Origin: Clostridiaceae bacterium
GTDB lineage: Bacteria; Bacillota; Clostridia; Oscillospirales; Acutalibacteraceae
Direction: 5' to 3'
DNA: 10,990 nt
NCBI GenBank assembly: GCA_016292785.1
Contig: JAEDFL010000057.1
Coordinates: 1 to 10,990, forward strand
Shown here: piece by piece, positions 1 through 6,760 of the stretch
Numbering within the stretch: position 1 is the first letter of the stretch
How the letters are laid out: each line of letters starts with the position of its first letter
Position numbers and translations under genes: made by a program
Notes under the pieces: model-generated
The model's input: only the letters and a program-made list of their open reading frames with translations
The model's database searches: none
What the model was told of the DNA's origin: nothing

Positions 1-1781
1 TGCATTATTTCAAATCTCGACTGATCCTCATAGCCCTCCGATATCTGCTTGTAGTAGATTATCAGAACTGCGGCAAGCAGGAAGACGATGCTCAGAATAA
101 TTCCGAGGCAGAAAAGACCGCCGTAGAGGGAATAAAATTCAGCTCTGTTGCTTGCTCTGCCGCCGACATCGTAGGCGTAGTAGTCAAGCTCCTCGTTGTG
201 CTCAGATGCGTATTTATGAAGCTCCTCGCTGAGGTCAATCTGAGCTTCCTCATCAAGATTTGTGTCAAACCGGTATACCCACTTGTAATTGACTATTGTT
301 CCACCCATAGCTTTGTCGGAGGTTTCCTCGTTAATTCCCTGAGTTGCCGTTTCGAGGTCGTTTACGAAGATTGCCATAGTCTGAGTTGCGTTTACCATAG
401 CCTGAGAATCGTTGATGAAATTGCTGAGAGTTTTTACTATTTTGAAGCTCTGTCCCCGGTTGAACGAGATTGTGCTTCTGTCGTAGGTTGTGCCGTCACG
501 AAAGAAGTAAATCATCGCTTCCGAATCGTTCAGGGTGTAGTTTGTGCCCATAAGGCGGTTATAGTCGCTGATCGGTATGAAGTAGAACTGATAAAGCTGT
601 CCGTAATCCGAAATGCTCAGCTTGTCAACTCTGTCAACGTCAATTTCAACCCTGCCGTCTGTGACAAGTCCGGCAACGCTTGCACAGTGATAATCAACAA
701 CGTTCGACTGTTCACAGTTGTATTTTGCCGTGACATCCTGTATGCCGTTTCTGACTTTTTCGTTTCTTCCGTCATCAAAGAAAGAAGTATCCAGCGTGTA
801 GATTTCAATATTCATATCCCTCGGATAAATGCTCTTTATTCCGTCCTCCGCACCGAAGTAAAGAGTTGTTGTTGAGGATATCATAACCAGCACCATTGTT
901 GCGAGAATACAGATCGAAGCAAGTCCTGCTCCGTTCCTTTTCATTCTGTATGCCATTGACGATACAGAAACAAAGTGGTTAGGTTTGTAATAATAGCTCT
1001 TTTTCTTCTGGAGCAAGCGGCAGAAAAGAACGGAACCCGAAATCATAATCAGATACGTCGCAACGATTACCATTATAACCGCAATGAAGAAAAGGGAGAG
1101 AGCTTGAAGCGGTTCCTTGATATAAACGGCGATGAAATATGCGGCGGCGAGAATCAGTACGCCTGCAATTCCGAATACCCAATTTGCTTTCGGCGGCTTT
1201 TCACCGACGCTGTCGCTCTTGACAAGTGAGATTGCATTGGCAAACTTGATCTGACGAAGCGAGTTGAGAAAAAGAAGAAGAAAGATAACCGCAAAAACGG
1301 CGACGCACATTAAAATGCCTTGGACAGAAACGGAGAGATTGTAGCTGACCGCTCCTTTTAGAATGTTCAGAAACACAAGCTCTGATAGCTTTGAGAGAAT
1401 TATTCCGGCAACAAGTCCTGCCGATATGGAGATTAGAGCAATAAAAAGGGTTTCCCAGAAAAGTACCTTGCTCAGGTTTTTCTTATCCATACCGAGAATG
1501 TTATAAAGTCCGAATTCTTTCTTGCGCCGTTTGATGAGAAATGAGTTTGTGTAAAAAAGGAAGATGCAGGAGAATATGGCTACTACCCATGAGCCGAGAC
1601 CGAGCATTTCACGGATAGTTGAATAGCCGTCCGTTGTTTCAAGGCTCTCGGTGAACTGTAAATACAGAATGATATAGTACATCATTACCATTCCGATACA
1701 GGTCAGGATATACGGAAGATACATCTTCCTGTTCTTGCGTATGCCGTCAAATGCGAGCTTGGGGTAAAAACCGGTCTTCAT
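1..1781 (-). CDS. BceB-type ABC transporter permease (FtsX family), C-terminus cut off by window edge
   Basis: Reading the minus strand from the ATG at 1781, the frame stays open to base 1, giving 593 residues without a stop. It begins MKTGFYPKLAFDGIRKNRK. Hydrophobic segments lie at about residues 20-41, 63-83, 108-130, 155-173, 200-221, 228-250 and 287-306. A large hydrophilic, presumably extracellular region (about 308-550) follows, then another membrane segment (about 553-577). RRKKEFGLYNILGMDKK at about 85-101 is the FtsX-type cytoplasmic motif. One FtsX block, a large loop of about 240 residues and then further helices is the BceB layout; in that family the loop recognises antimicrobial peptides bound to cell-wall lipid intermediates. 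BceB proteins usually have about 650 residues, so roughly the last 60-90 are missing. The start overlaps the ATPase stop by 4 nt (ATGA), implying translational coupling. The peptide substrate cannot be read from the sequence. Confidence 0.88.
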   Translation of the reverse strand, partial: MKTGFYPKLAFDGIRKNRKMYLPYILTCIGMVMMYYIILYLQFTESLETTDGYSTIREMLGLGSWVVAIFSCIFLFYTNSFLIKRRKKEFGLYNILGMDKKNLSKVLFWETLFIALISISAGLVAGIILSKLSELVFLNILKGAVSYNLSVSVQGILMCVAVFAVIFLLLFLNSLRQIKFANAISLVKSDSVGEKPPKANWVFGIAGVLILAAAYFIAVYIKEPLQALSLFFIAVIMVIVATYLIMISGSVLFCRLLQKKKSYYYKPNHFVSVSSMAYRMKRNGAGLASICILATMVLVMISSTTTLYFGAEDGIKSIYPRDMNIEIYTLDTSFFDDGRNEKVRNGIQDVTAKYNCEQSNVVDYHCASVAGLVTDGRVEIDVDRVDKLSISDYGQLYQFYFIPISDYNRLMGTNYTLNDSEAMIYFFRDGTTYDRSTISFNRGQSFKIVKTLSNFINDSQAMVNATQTMAIFVNDLETATQGINEETSDKAMGGTIVNYKWVYRFDTNLDEEAQIDLSEELHKYASEHNEELDYYAYDVGGRASNRAEFYSLYGGLFCLGIILSIVFLLAAVLIIYYKQISEGYEDQSRFEIM

Positions 1782-2542
1782 TTCTGTTCACCGCCCGTCG
1801 CAAGTAATGTCAGAGTGTCGGATATCTTCTGATAAAGCTGTTCGTCCGTGTCGGCGCCTCTGTAAATCTGGTGGAAAACCTCACCGTCCTTGATGAAAAG
1901 GATGCGGTTTGCGGAGCTTGCCGCCTTGACCGAGTGGGTAACCATAACGATTGTCTGTCCCGTCGAATTGATATCGCCGAAAAGGTGAAGAAGCTCGTCG
2001 GTCGATTTTGAATCGAGAGCGCCTGTCGGCTCATCGGCAAGGATCAGCTTCGGACTTGTGATTATCGCCCTTGCGACTGCGGCTCTCTGCTTCTGACCGC
2101 CCGAAACCTCATAAGGATATTTCTTGAGAATGTTCTGAATACCGAGCCTTGAAGCTACGGCTTCGAGCTTGCCGTTCATCTCCTTATAGCTCTTGCCGGC
2201 AAGGACAAGGGGAAGATAGATGTTATCCTCGATGGTGAATGTATCAAGCAGATTGAAATCCTGAAAAACGAAGCCGAGATTGTCACGGCGGAACGAGGCA
2301 ACGGCGGATTCCTTGATATTTGAAAGATCGTTGCCGTCGAGAATGACGCTGCCGTTAGTCGGCTTGTCGAGGGCGGCGAGAATGTTCAGCAGGGTGGTTT
2401 TGCCTGAACCCGATTCGCCCATTATTGCTACATATTCGCCCTGTTCAACGCTGAAATTTACGTTTCTGAGAGCTTCAACCTTGTTTCCGCCCAAACGGGT
2501 GGAATAAATTTTTTTGAGTCCTTTGACTTCCAAAATACTCAT
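1778..2542 (-). CDS. BceA-type ABC transporter ATP-binding protein
   Basis: This 254-residue protein energises the adjacent permease from the cytoplasmic face. All nucleotide-binding motifs are intact: Walker A GESGSGKTT (about 42-50), Q-loop Q94, signature VSGGQKQR (about 146-153), Walker B LILADEP (about 166-172) and switch H203. The tail segment DGEVFHQIYRG (about 219-229) is typical of BceA-like ATPases rather than of general LolD/MacB proteins. I place the start at the ATG at 2542 (MSILEVKG) because GGAGG sits 8 nt upstream. The frame could extend to a TTG at 2557, but that codon overlaps the ribosome binding site and is unlikely. The stop overlaps the permease start. In the family the pair confers resistance to bacitracin, lantibiotics or defensin-like peptides and also acts as the sensor for a BceRS two-component system. 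No such kinase or regulator is in this window. Confidence 0.93.
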   Translation of the reverse strand: MSILEVKGLKKIYSTRLGGNKVEALRNVNFSVEQGEYVAIMGESGSGKTTLLNILAALDKPTNGSVILDGNDLSNIKESAVASFRRDNLGFVFQDFNLLDTFTIEDNIYLPLVLAGKSYKEMNGKLEAVASRLGIQNILKKYPYEVSGGQKQRAAVARAIITSPKLILADEPTGALDSKSTDELLHLFGDINSTGQTIVMVTHSVKAASSANRILFIKDGEVFHQIYRGADTDEQLYQKISDTLTLLATGGEQK

Positions 2543-2574
2543 TTTTTTGACCTCCAATCAAATTTTCTGCCGTA

Positions 2575-2604
2575 AGTATAACAGAAAAAAGGAGTGCCTC
2601 TCCA
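2575..2604 (-). promoter_or_regulatory. Promoter of the BceAB-type operon (extended -10, weak -35)
   Basis: On the minus strand, TATACT lies at 2580-2575, preceded by TG one base away (2583-2582), forming an extended -10. The best -35 candidate, TGGAGA at 2604-2599 with an 18-bp spacer, matches consensus at only four of six positions. A good -10 with a poor -35 is what an activator-dependent promoter looks like, and a BceR-type palindrome lies just upstream. The predicted transcript would start near 2568, giving a short leader before the ATG at 2542. Confidence 0.55.
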
Positions 2605-2613
2605 TAGATTTGT

Positions 2614-2622
2614 CTTACAAAA
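2614..2622. promoter_or_regulatory. Possible secondary half-site for the BceR-type regulator
   Basis: CTTACAAAA here is the exact reverse complement of TTTTGTAAG at 2642-2650, the right half of the main operator. It therefore forms a 9-bp perfect inverted repeat with that arm. It contains TGTAA (minus strand) but has no matching TnACA partner at the 4-bp distance, so it would be a half-site. It lies just upstream of the -35 region of the transporter promoter. A weaker proximal site beside a stronger distal one is plausible for this regulator class; that role is inferred. Confidence 0.4.
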
Positions 2623-2634
2623 TGCCGCCTAAAA

Positions 2635-2650
2635 CTTACAGTTTTGTAAG
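2635..2650. promoter_or_regulatory. BceR-type response-regulator operator (TTACA-N4-TGTAA)
   Basis: CTTACAGTTTTGTAAG is an inverted repeat with 6-bp arms and a 4-bp spacer. It contains TTACA-GTTT-TGTAA, an exact match to the TnACA-N4-TGTAA motif known for BceR-like regulators of Bce-type transporters. Its centre is about 74 bp upstream of the predicted transcription start, a plausible activator position. Finding this motif directly upstream of a BceAB-type operon independently supports both calls. Confidence 0.72.
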
Positions 2651-2670
2651 ATTTGAGCTAAATAAAGGTA

Positions 2671-2711
2671 AACGCTGTACCGAGCTTGATATTTTACATC
2701 GGTACAGCGTT
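2671..2711 (-). terminator. Hairpin terminator downstream of the LCP gene
   Basis: AACGCTGTACCGA (2671-2683) and its exact reverse complement (2699-2711) form a 13-bp perfect stem with a 15-nt loop, beginning 4 nt after the LCP stop codon. On the minus strand the stem is followed by TTTACCTTTATTT, a broken rather than clean T-tract, so termination may be partial. It separates the LCP transcript from the BceAB promoter. Confidence 0.68.
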
Positions 2712-2715
2712 ATGA

Positions 2716-3810
2716 TTATTTAATTTTCGCTGACTGCGGAACTATGTCGGGATAGAGAAGATCGTGGATGTATTTTGTTTCTTCCTCCCAGTTGAGGATA
2801 AGGACCTCTTTGCCGTCACGGGTTGAAAGCGGATAGGGAACATGAGGGATTATGTCCTCATGCACACCCATCGTCAGATACTTGGGAGCCTTTGCAATCT
2901 GAGCAAGAAGCTCTGTTTTTGAGAAATTGGTTGTAACGAGGGGAAGAATTTCGTCCATAAGATTGACAAGAGTTACCGCCGAGGAACGCTTGAGCTTGCT
3001 TGCAATGGCATTGAGAACGGCTCTCTGTCTGCCTGTACGCATACGGTCGGAGTCGATCGAACGAAGTCTTGAATATGCGACAGCATCTGCTCCGTTAAGC
3101 TCGTATGATCCCGCCGAGCTTATTCCGAGGACTGCCTGAGCCTCAGCCGCCGTCAGCTCGACCGTAATGCCGCCGAGGATGTTGATGATCTGTTCAAATC
3201 CCGAAATATCGACCGTCACATACTTGTCAACTCTGATCTTATAGTTCTGCTGAACGGTATCGACAAGCATTGCTGCGCCGCCGTAAGCGTGGGCGGTGTT
3301 AAGTCGCTTGTTGCCGTGGCCGGGAATTGCAACGTAAGCCGCACGGGAAAGCGAAACCATATTGATAACTCCGTTTATCGTGTTGACGGAAATAAGGATC
3401 ATGGAGTCCGAACGGGGAAGATATGCGCCGTTGAACATAACGACCTCCTCGTCACCGTAGTCAACACCGACAAGCAGAATGTTGAGAACTCTGTCATCGT
3501 ACCACATAACGCTGTTGTCAAGGTTTGCTCTGATATCGGCGTCGGCGTTTGCCTGATCGTCAAAAGCAAGATTTTCCTGATTGTCAAGGTCGGGATTTGC
3601 AGTTCCCTCGGAATCTCCGTAATGGAGCTTGTTGAGATAGGAGTTTACAAAAATTCCCGCTCCTCCTACAAGTATTGCAAAGACGAGGACTATCGCAATC
3701 AGCACACGAAGTCCCTTGCGCTTCTTTTTCTTTTCCTTTTTAAGATCCGAAGCGGTCAACTTATAGTTGTCGTTTTCAGGATCAATAACCTGATATTTAT
3801 TTTCGTCCAT
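2716..3810 (-). CDS. LytR-CpsA-Psr (LCP) family cell-wall glycopolymer transferase
   Basis: LCP proteins transfer polyprenyl-phosphate-linked glycopolymers (teichoic acid or capsule-like chains) onto peptidoglycan outside the membrane. This 364-residue protein has a lysine-rich cytoplasmic N-terminus (KKEKKKKRKG, about 24-33), one membrane anchor (about 34-57), an acidic linker and an extracellular LCP domain (about 108-270). Family signatures are LNILLVGVD (109-117), RSDSMILISVN (133-143), an NTAHAYGG block (171-178) and RMRTGRQRAVLNAI (256-269). The aspartates expected to bind the metal (D117, D135) and several conserved arginines are present. Where many members read S-x-P-R-D, this one reads SLSRAA (153-158), so the Asp after the Arg is Ala. 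The ATG has GGAGGG 7 nt upstream. The gene is monocistronic or only weakly linked to the transporter genes because a hairpin follows its stop. The exact glycopolymer is unknown. Confidence 0.92.
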   Translation of the reverse strand: MDENKYQVIDPENDNYKLTASDLKKEKKKKRKGLRVLIAIVLVFAILVGGAGIFVNSYLNKLHYGDSEGTANPDLDNQENLAFDDQANADADIRANLDNSVMWYDDRVLNILLVGVDYGDEEVVMFNGAYLPRSDSMILISVNTINGVINMVSLSRAAYVAIPGHGNKRLNTAHAYGGAAMLVDTVQQNYKIRVDKYVTVDISGFEQIINILGGITVELTAAEAQAVLGISSAGSYELNGADAVAYSRLRSIDSDRMRTGRQRAVLNAIASKLKRSSAVTLVNLMDEILPLVTTNFSKTELLAQIAKAPKYLTMGVHEDIIPHVPYPLSTRDGKEVLILNWEEETKYIHDLLYPDIVPQSAKIK

Positions 3811-3838
3811 TTATATCCCTCCGAAAATAGTTTGTTTC

Positions 3839-3867
3839 ATTATAAACTATTTAAAAAAGAAAATCAA
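3839..3867 (-). promoter_or_regulatory. Promoter of the LCP gene
   Basis: On the minus strand, TTGATT (3867-3862) and a perfect TATAAT (3844-3839) are separated by 17 bp. The predicted start lies near 3832, about 20 nt before the GGAGGG ribosome binding site's ATG at 3810. It runs back-to-back with the promoter of the plus-strand operon. Confidence 0.62.
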
Positions 3868-3908
3868 ATATTATTGCACATTTTGTTTATAAAGGTTATA
3901 ATAATATT
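3867..3908. repeat. 9-bp inverted repeat flanking the divergent promoter
   Basis: AATATTATT (3867-3875) and AATAATATT (3900-3908) are exact reverse complements whose centres are 33 bp apart, close to three helical turns. The left arm overlaps both -35 boxes and the right arm overlaps the -10 of the plus-strand promoter. This placement would suit a repressor site, but the arms are pure A/T in an AT-rich stretch, so chance is a real possibility. Confidence 0.3.
3874..3902 (+). promoter_or_regulatory. Promoter of the six-gene peptidase/hexomutase operon
   Basis: TTGCAC (3874-3879) and a perfect TATAAT (3897-3902) are 17 bp apart. The -35 matches consensus at only three positions. Transcription would begin near 3909, leaving a leader of about 78 nt before the preferred ATG at 3987. 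The -35 boxes of this and the divergent LCP promoter are separated by just 6 bp. Confidence 0.52.
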
Positions 3909-3986
3909 CTGAGAAAACAAACCGAAATGTGTCCGAGTTTGTCATACGGCTCATCGGCACGGCGGAAAGGAACGGTTATTTTAGAA

Positions 3987-5009
3987 ATGGAAGATTTGAA
4001 AAAGATGATTTTCGAGCTTTCCGAAGCCAACGGAACTCCCGGCGAGGAAAACGAGATTTCGGATATTATAGAGAAATATGTTTCCGGGTTTGCCGAGGTG
4101 AAAAAGGATAAATTCGGAAATGTCACGGCGGATATGCCGGCAGGTGAGAAAACGGTTCTTCTTGACGCTCATATGGACAGAATCGGAATGATCGTCACAC
4201 ATATCGAGGACGGCGGCTTTCTCCGTGTTGCAAAATGCGGAGGAATGGACGCAAGGGTGCTTGCCGCCCAGGATGTGACCGTATGGGGAAAACAGCCTGT
4301 TTACGGAGTTGTTACCTCAACTCCGCCGCATCTTTCAACGGCGGAGGACGCCAAGAAAGCCAAGGATTTTGACGATATACTGATCGACACGGGACTTGAA
4401 AAGTCGGAAGCGGAAAAGCTGATCTCTCAGGGCGACAGGATTACGGTCAAATGTCCTCATGGCGAGCTTATCAACGGCAGAATTTTCGGAGCGGCTCTCG
4501 ATGACAGAGCAGGCTGTGCCGTCATTATCAGGGCGGCTCAGCTCGTTGCCGAAAGCAAGGACAGACCGAGCGTAAAGCTTCTCTTTTCGGGACAGGAGGA
4601 AACGGGCGGTGACGGAGCGGTCACGGGCAGCTATAATCTTGATGCGGACGAGTGTATCAGCGTTGACGTCAGCTTTGCCGACGCACCCGACGCTCCGAGT
4701 GATAAATGCGGAAAGCTCGGCAAAGGTCCGATGATCGGAATTGCACCCGTTCTTAACTATAAGCTCAGCCAAAGGCTCAAGACCTTAGCCGAGGAGAAAA
4801 ACATTCCGTATCAGCTTGAGCTGATGGGCGATTCAACGGGCACAAATGCCGACCATATTGCAATATCAAAAGGCGGAATAAAAACGGGACTTGTTTCTGT
4901 ACCGCAGAGAAATATGCACACGGGTGTTGAAGTGATATCGGTCAGCGATGTTGAAAACTCGGCGAAGCTCATTGCCGAATACATTCTCGGGGGTGGTCTT
5001 GATGCTTGA
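3987..5009 (+). CDS. M42 family metallo-aminopeptidase (first of a tandem pair)
   Basis: M42 peptidases are cytoplasmic di-zinc aminopeptidases, usually dodecameric (TET), that trim short peptides. Starting from the ATG at 3987 the product is 340 residues, normal for the family. The metal and catalytic residues are visible: H62 and D64 in DAHMDRIG, bridging D172 in ALDDRAG, E204/E205 in SGQEETGG, D227 in SVDVS and H311 in RNMHTGVEV. Arg replaces the usual Glu after HMD. The PDZ-like insert includes STPPHLS (111-117). The frame continues upstream to an ATG at 3927, but that codon has no ribosome binding site; MEDLKKMIFELSEANGTPG from 3987 aligns with the start of the next gene. The nearest purine-rich sequence (AAAGGA, 3966-3971) is rather far from 3987, so the start is uncertain. 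The last 8 nt overlap the next gene. Some relatives are annotated as cellulase M or endoglucanase, which is misleading. Confidence 0.9.
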   Translation: MEDLKKMIFELSEANGTPGEENEISDIIEKYVSGFAEVKKDKFGNVTADMPAGEKTVLLDAHMDRIGMIVTHIEDGGFLRVAKCGGMDARVLAAQDVTVWGKQPVYGVVTSTPPHLSTAEDAKKAKDFDDILIDTGLEKSEAEKLISQGDRITVKCPHGELINGRIFGAALDDRAGCAVIIRAAQLVAESKDRPSVKLLFSGQEETGGDGAVTGSYNLDADECISVDVSFADAPDAPSDKCGKLGKGPMIGIAPVLNYKLSQRLKTLAEEKNIPYQLELMGDSTGTNADHIAISKGGIKTGLVSVPQRNMHTGVEVISVSDVENSAKLIAEYILGGGLDA

Positions 5010-6015
5010 GCTTATCAGAAAGCTGTCACTTCTCAACGGCACTTCGGGCAGAGAGGACGCCGTCAGAGATTACATTATAAATGAAATTAAGGATTATGCC
5101 GAAAGCTATGAGGTCGATCCGCTCGGCAATCTGATTGTGTTCAAAAAGGGAAAGGAAGTTCCCAAGAATAAGGTTATGCTTGACGCTCACATGGACGAGG
5201 TCGGTTTTATGATAACCAACGTCAATTCCGACGGAACTCTCGGCTTTGAGAGTATCGGCGGAATTGACCGGCGTGTTATGCTCGGCAGAGCCGTGACGGT
5301 GGGTGGCGGAAGGATCAACGGCGTTATCGGAATTAAGCCGATCCATTTAACCAAGGGTGACAAGCTTGCAATGCCCGAAAAGATGTATATTGATATCGGA
5401 GCGGATACAGCCGATGAAGCGAAAAATCTTGTTTCGCTCGGTGACTGCGCTTATTTCAATTCGAATTTTGAGGAGTTCGGCAACGGCTTTATCAAGGGAA
5501 AGGCTCTTGACGACCGTGCAGGCTGTGCAATACTTATAAATATGATAAAATCCGAGCTTCCGTATGATATGTATTTCAACTTTGCAACAGGCGAAGAGGT
5601 CGGCTTAGGCTCGGCGGGAACGGCGGCTTACAGGGTGAATCCCGACTATGCGATCGTCGTTGAGACCACGACGGCGGCAGACCTTGCCGATCTGCCCGAA
5701 AACAAAAAGGTATGCAAGCTCGGCGAGGGTGCGGTCATTTCCTTTATGGACAGGCGGACGATCTATTCGAGAGAGCTTTTTGACAGAGCCTTTGAGCTTG
5801 CAAAAGAGAAGTCGATCAAGGCTCAGGTTAAGTCGGCAGTTGCAGGCGGAAATAATGCCGGAGTTATCCACAAGACGGCGGGCGGTATAAAAACTCTGAC
5901 CGTTTCAATGCCGTGCAGATATCTTCATTCCCCGTCCTGCATTTTAAAGCTTGATGATATAACAGAAAGCGAACGGATTATCCGTGCGCTTGCCGAGGAT
6001 TTTGCCGATGCTTAA
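5002..6015 (+). CDS. M42 family metallo-aminopeptidase (second of a tandem pair)
   Basis: This second M42 enzyme has 337 residues and shares its layout with the upstream gene but is clearly diverged. Expected zinc and catalytic residues are H63 and D65 (DAHMDEVG), D170 (ALDDRAG), E198/E199 (TGEEVGLG) and H309 (RYLHSP). At the position where the first copy has Asp in SVDVS, this one has Glu (VVETTTAAD, E221), a variant I associate with a subset of Firmicutes M42 proteins. GIKPIHL (110-116) is the PDZ-side motif. I chose the ATG at 5002 because it follows GGGGGTGG and matches the family start; the frame extends to 4948 inside the previous gene without support. It overlaps the upstream gene by 8 nt and the downstream one by 8 nt, so all three are translationally coupled. 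The two paralogues may form mixed oligomers or divide substrates. Confidence 0.9.
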   Translation: MLELIRKLSLLNGTSGREDAVRDYIINEIKDYAESYEVDPLGNLIVFKKGKEVPKNKVMLDAHMDEVGFMITNVNSDGTLGFESIGGIDRRVMLGRAVTVGGGRINGVIGIKPIHLTKGDKLAMPEKMYIDIGADTADEAKNLVSLGDCAYFNSNFEEFGNGFIKGKALDDRAGCAILINMIKSELPYDMYFNFATGEEVGLGSAGTAAYRVNPDYAIVVETTTAADLADLPENKKVCKLGEGAVISFMDRRTIYSRELFDRAFELAKEKSIKAQVKSAVAGGNNAGVIHKTAGGIKTLTVSMPCRYLHSPSCILKLDDITESERIIRALAEDFADA

Positions 6016-6760
6016 AGCTGTTGAAAAGAACGATAAAGATTTTACGGATTTCTGCCGCCGTGATGTTTTCGGCACAAGGATAGCCTGTCTATACAACTGC
6101 TATTCTACGGATTACGACTTTGTGAAATTCTGGGCTCAGACCGATGAAAACGGAAAAATTATCTCCGCTCTCAGCCGAATTGACGGAGATGTCACGGTAA
6201 GCTCCGACTGTGAAAATGCTGAGGAAATTTTTGAATTTCTGAACGTTGTCGGCTTCCGCACGATTCAATGCGAAAAACGGCTTGCCGAGCAAGTGGGCGC
6301 AGAAGCTTCGATCGAGGGATATGTTGTTGAATATGTGAAAAATAACAATGAAATTGCAAAAATTCAGGCGGATAAAGAGTTCCGTCCGAAAGAAATTTAT
6401 GGTATAATCAAAGCGGCGGGACTTGTCGGAGTGGGCGATTATTTGCCGTGGCTGTCCGATACGACCTTCAGAGTGAACAGGGGAGTTACCTCTGCTCTGA
6501 CCGCTCAGGTGAACGGCGAAACCGCCGCCTGTGCGATGAAGCTGTTTACAACGGACTGCGCCGTGCTTCTGGGAGCTGTTGCGACAAAACCCGAATACAG
6601 GGGCAGAGGTCTTGCAGGTGCGCTTGTAACCCTCCTTGCCGAGAGCGAAAAGGATAAAAGAACGGAGCTTCTCTGCAAAAACGACAGCATAGTCGAGTTT
6701 TACAAATCAATCGGATTTAAGGTTAAAAACGAATGGAGTATTATAATAAATGAACAGTGA
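6008..6760 (+). CDS. GNAT family N-acetyltransferase
   Basis: This 250-residue protein would transfer an acetyl group from acetyl-CoA to an amine on an unknown substrate. The C-terminal half (about 150-250) is a GNAT domain: strand LLGAVATKPE leads into the acetyl-CoA pyrophosphate loop YRGRGLAGAL (197-206, pattern R/Q-x-x-G-x-G/A), and NDSIVEFYKSIGFK (225-238) is the typical closing motif. The N-terminal half (about 1-130) shows no motif I can name; it may be a degenerate GNAT-like lobe, giving a two-lobe protein, which would explain the length above a single GNAT domain. The start is the ATG at 6008, with GAGGA 8 nt upstream; an in-frame ATG at 5984 lies within the previous gene. It overlaps the M42 gene by 8 nt and the next gene by 11 nt. 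A role in acetylating peptides or amino acids is suggested only by context. Confidence 0.83.
   Translation: MLKAVEKNDKDFTDFCRRDVFGTRIACLYNCYSTDYDFVKFWAQTDENGKIISALSRIDGDVTVSSDCENAEEIFEFLNVVGFRTIQCEKRLAEQVGAEASIEGYVVEYVKNNNEIAKIQADKEFRPKEIYGIIKAAGLVGVGDYLPWLSDTTFRVNRGVTSALTAQVNGETAACAMKLFTTDCAVLLGAVATKPEYRGRGLAGALVTLLAESEKDKRTELLCKNDSIVEFYKSIGFKVKNEWSIIINEQ

Noticed and set aside
198..875. A 225-codon plus-strand open frame opposite the permease
   Set aside because: The minus strand carries the BceB-type permease, continuous from 1781 to base 1 and coupled to its ATPase. The plus-strand frame lacks a ribosome binding site and family motifs.
3289..3912. A 207-codon plus-strand open frame opposite the LCP gene and its promoter
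   Set aside because: It covers the conserved LCP domain in antisense and crosses the divergent promoter region; no initiation signal supports it.
3927..3986. A 20-residue N-terminal extension of the first M42 peptidase from the ATG at 3927
   Set aside because: No ribosome binding site precedes 3927, and the residues do not resemble the family N-terminus, which begins at MEDLKKM. A rare ATT start at 3978, spaced well from AAAGGA, was considered but cannot be decided here.
3909..3986. A riboswitch or leader peptide in the 5' leader of the six-gene operon
   Set aside because: The leader is about 78 nt with no strong stem, no terminator-like hairpin and no small frame with a ribosome binding site.
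4335..4772. A 145-codon minus-strand open frame inside the first M42 gene
   Set aside because: It is antisense to the zinc-ligand region of a clear M42 peptidase and has no start signal or recognisable motif.
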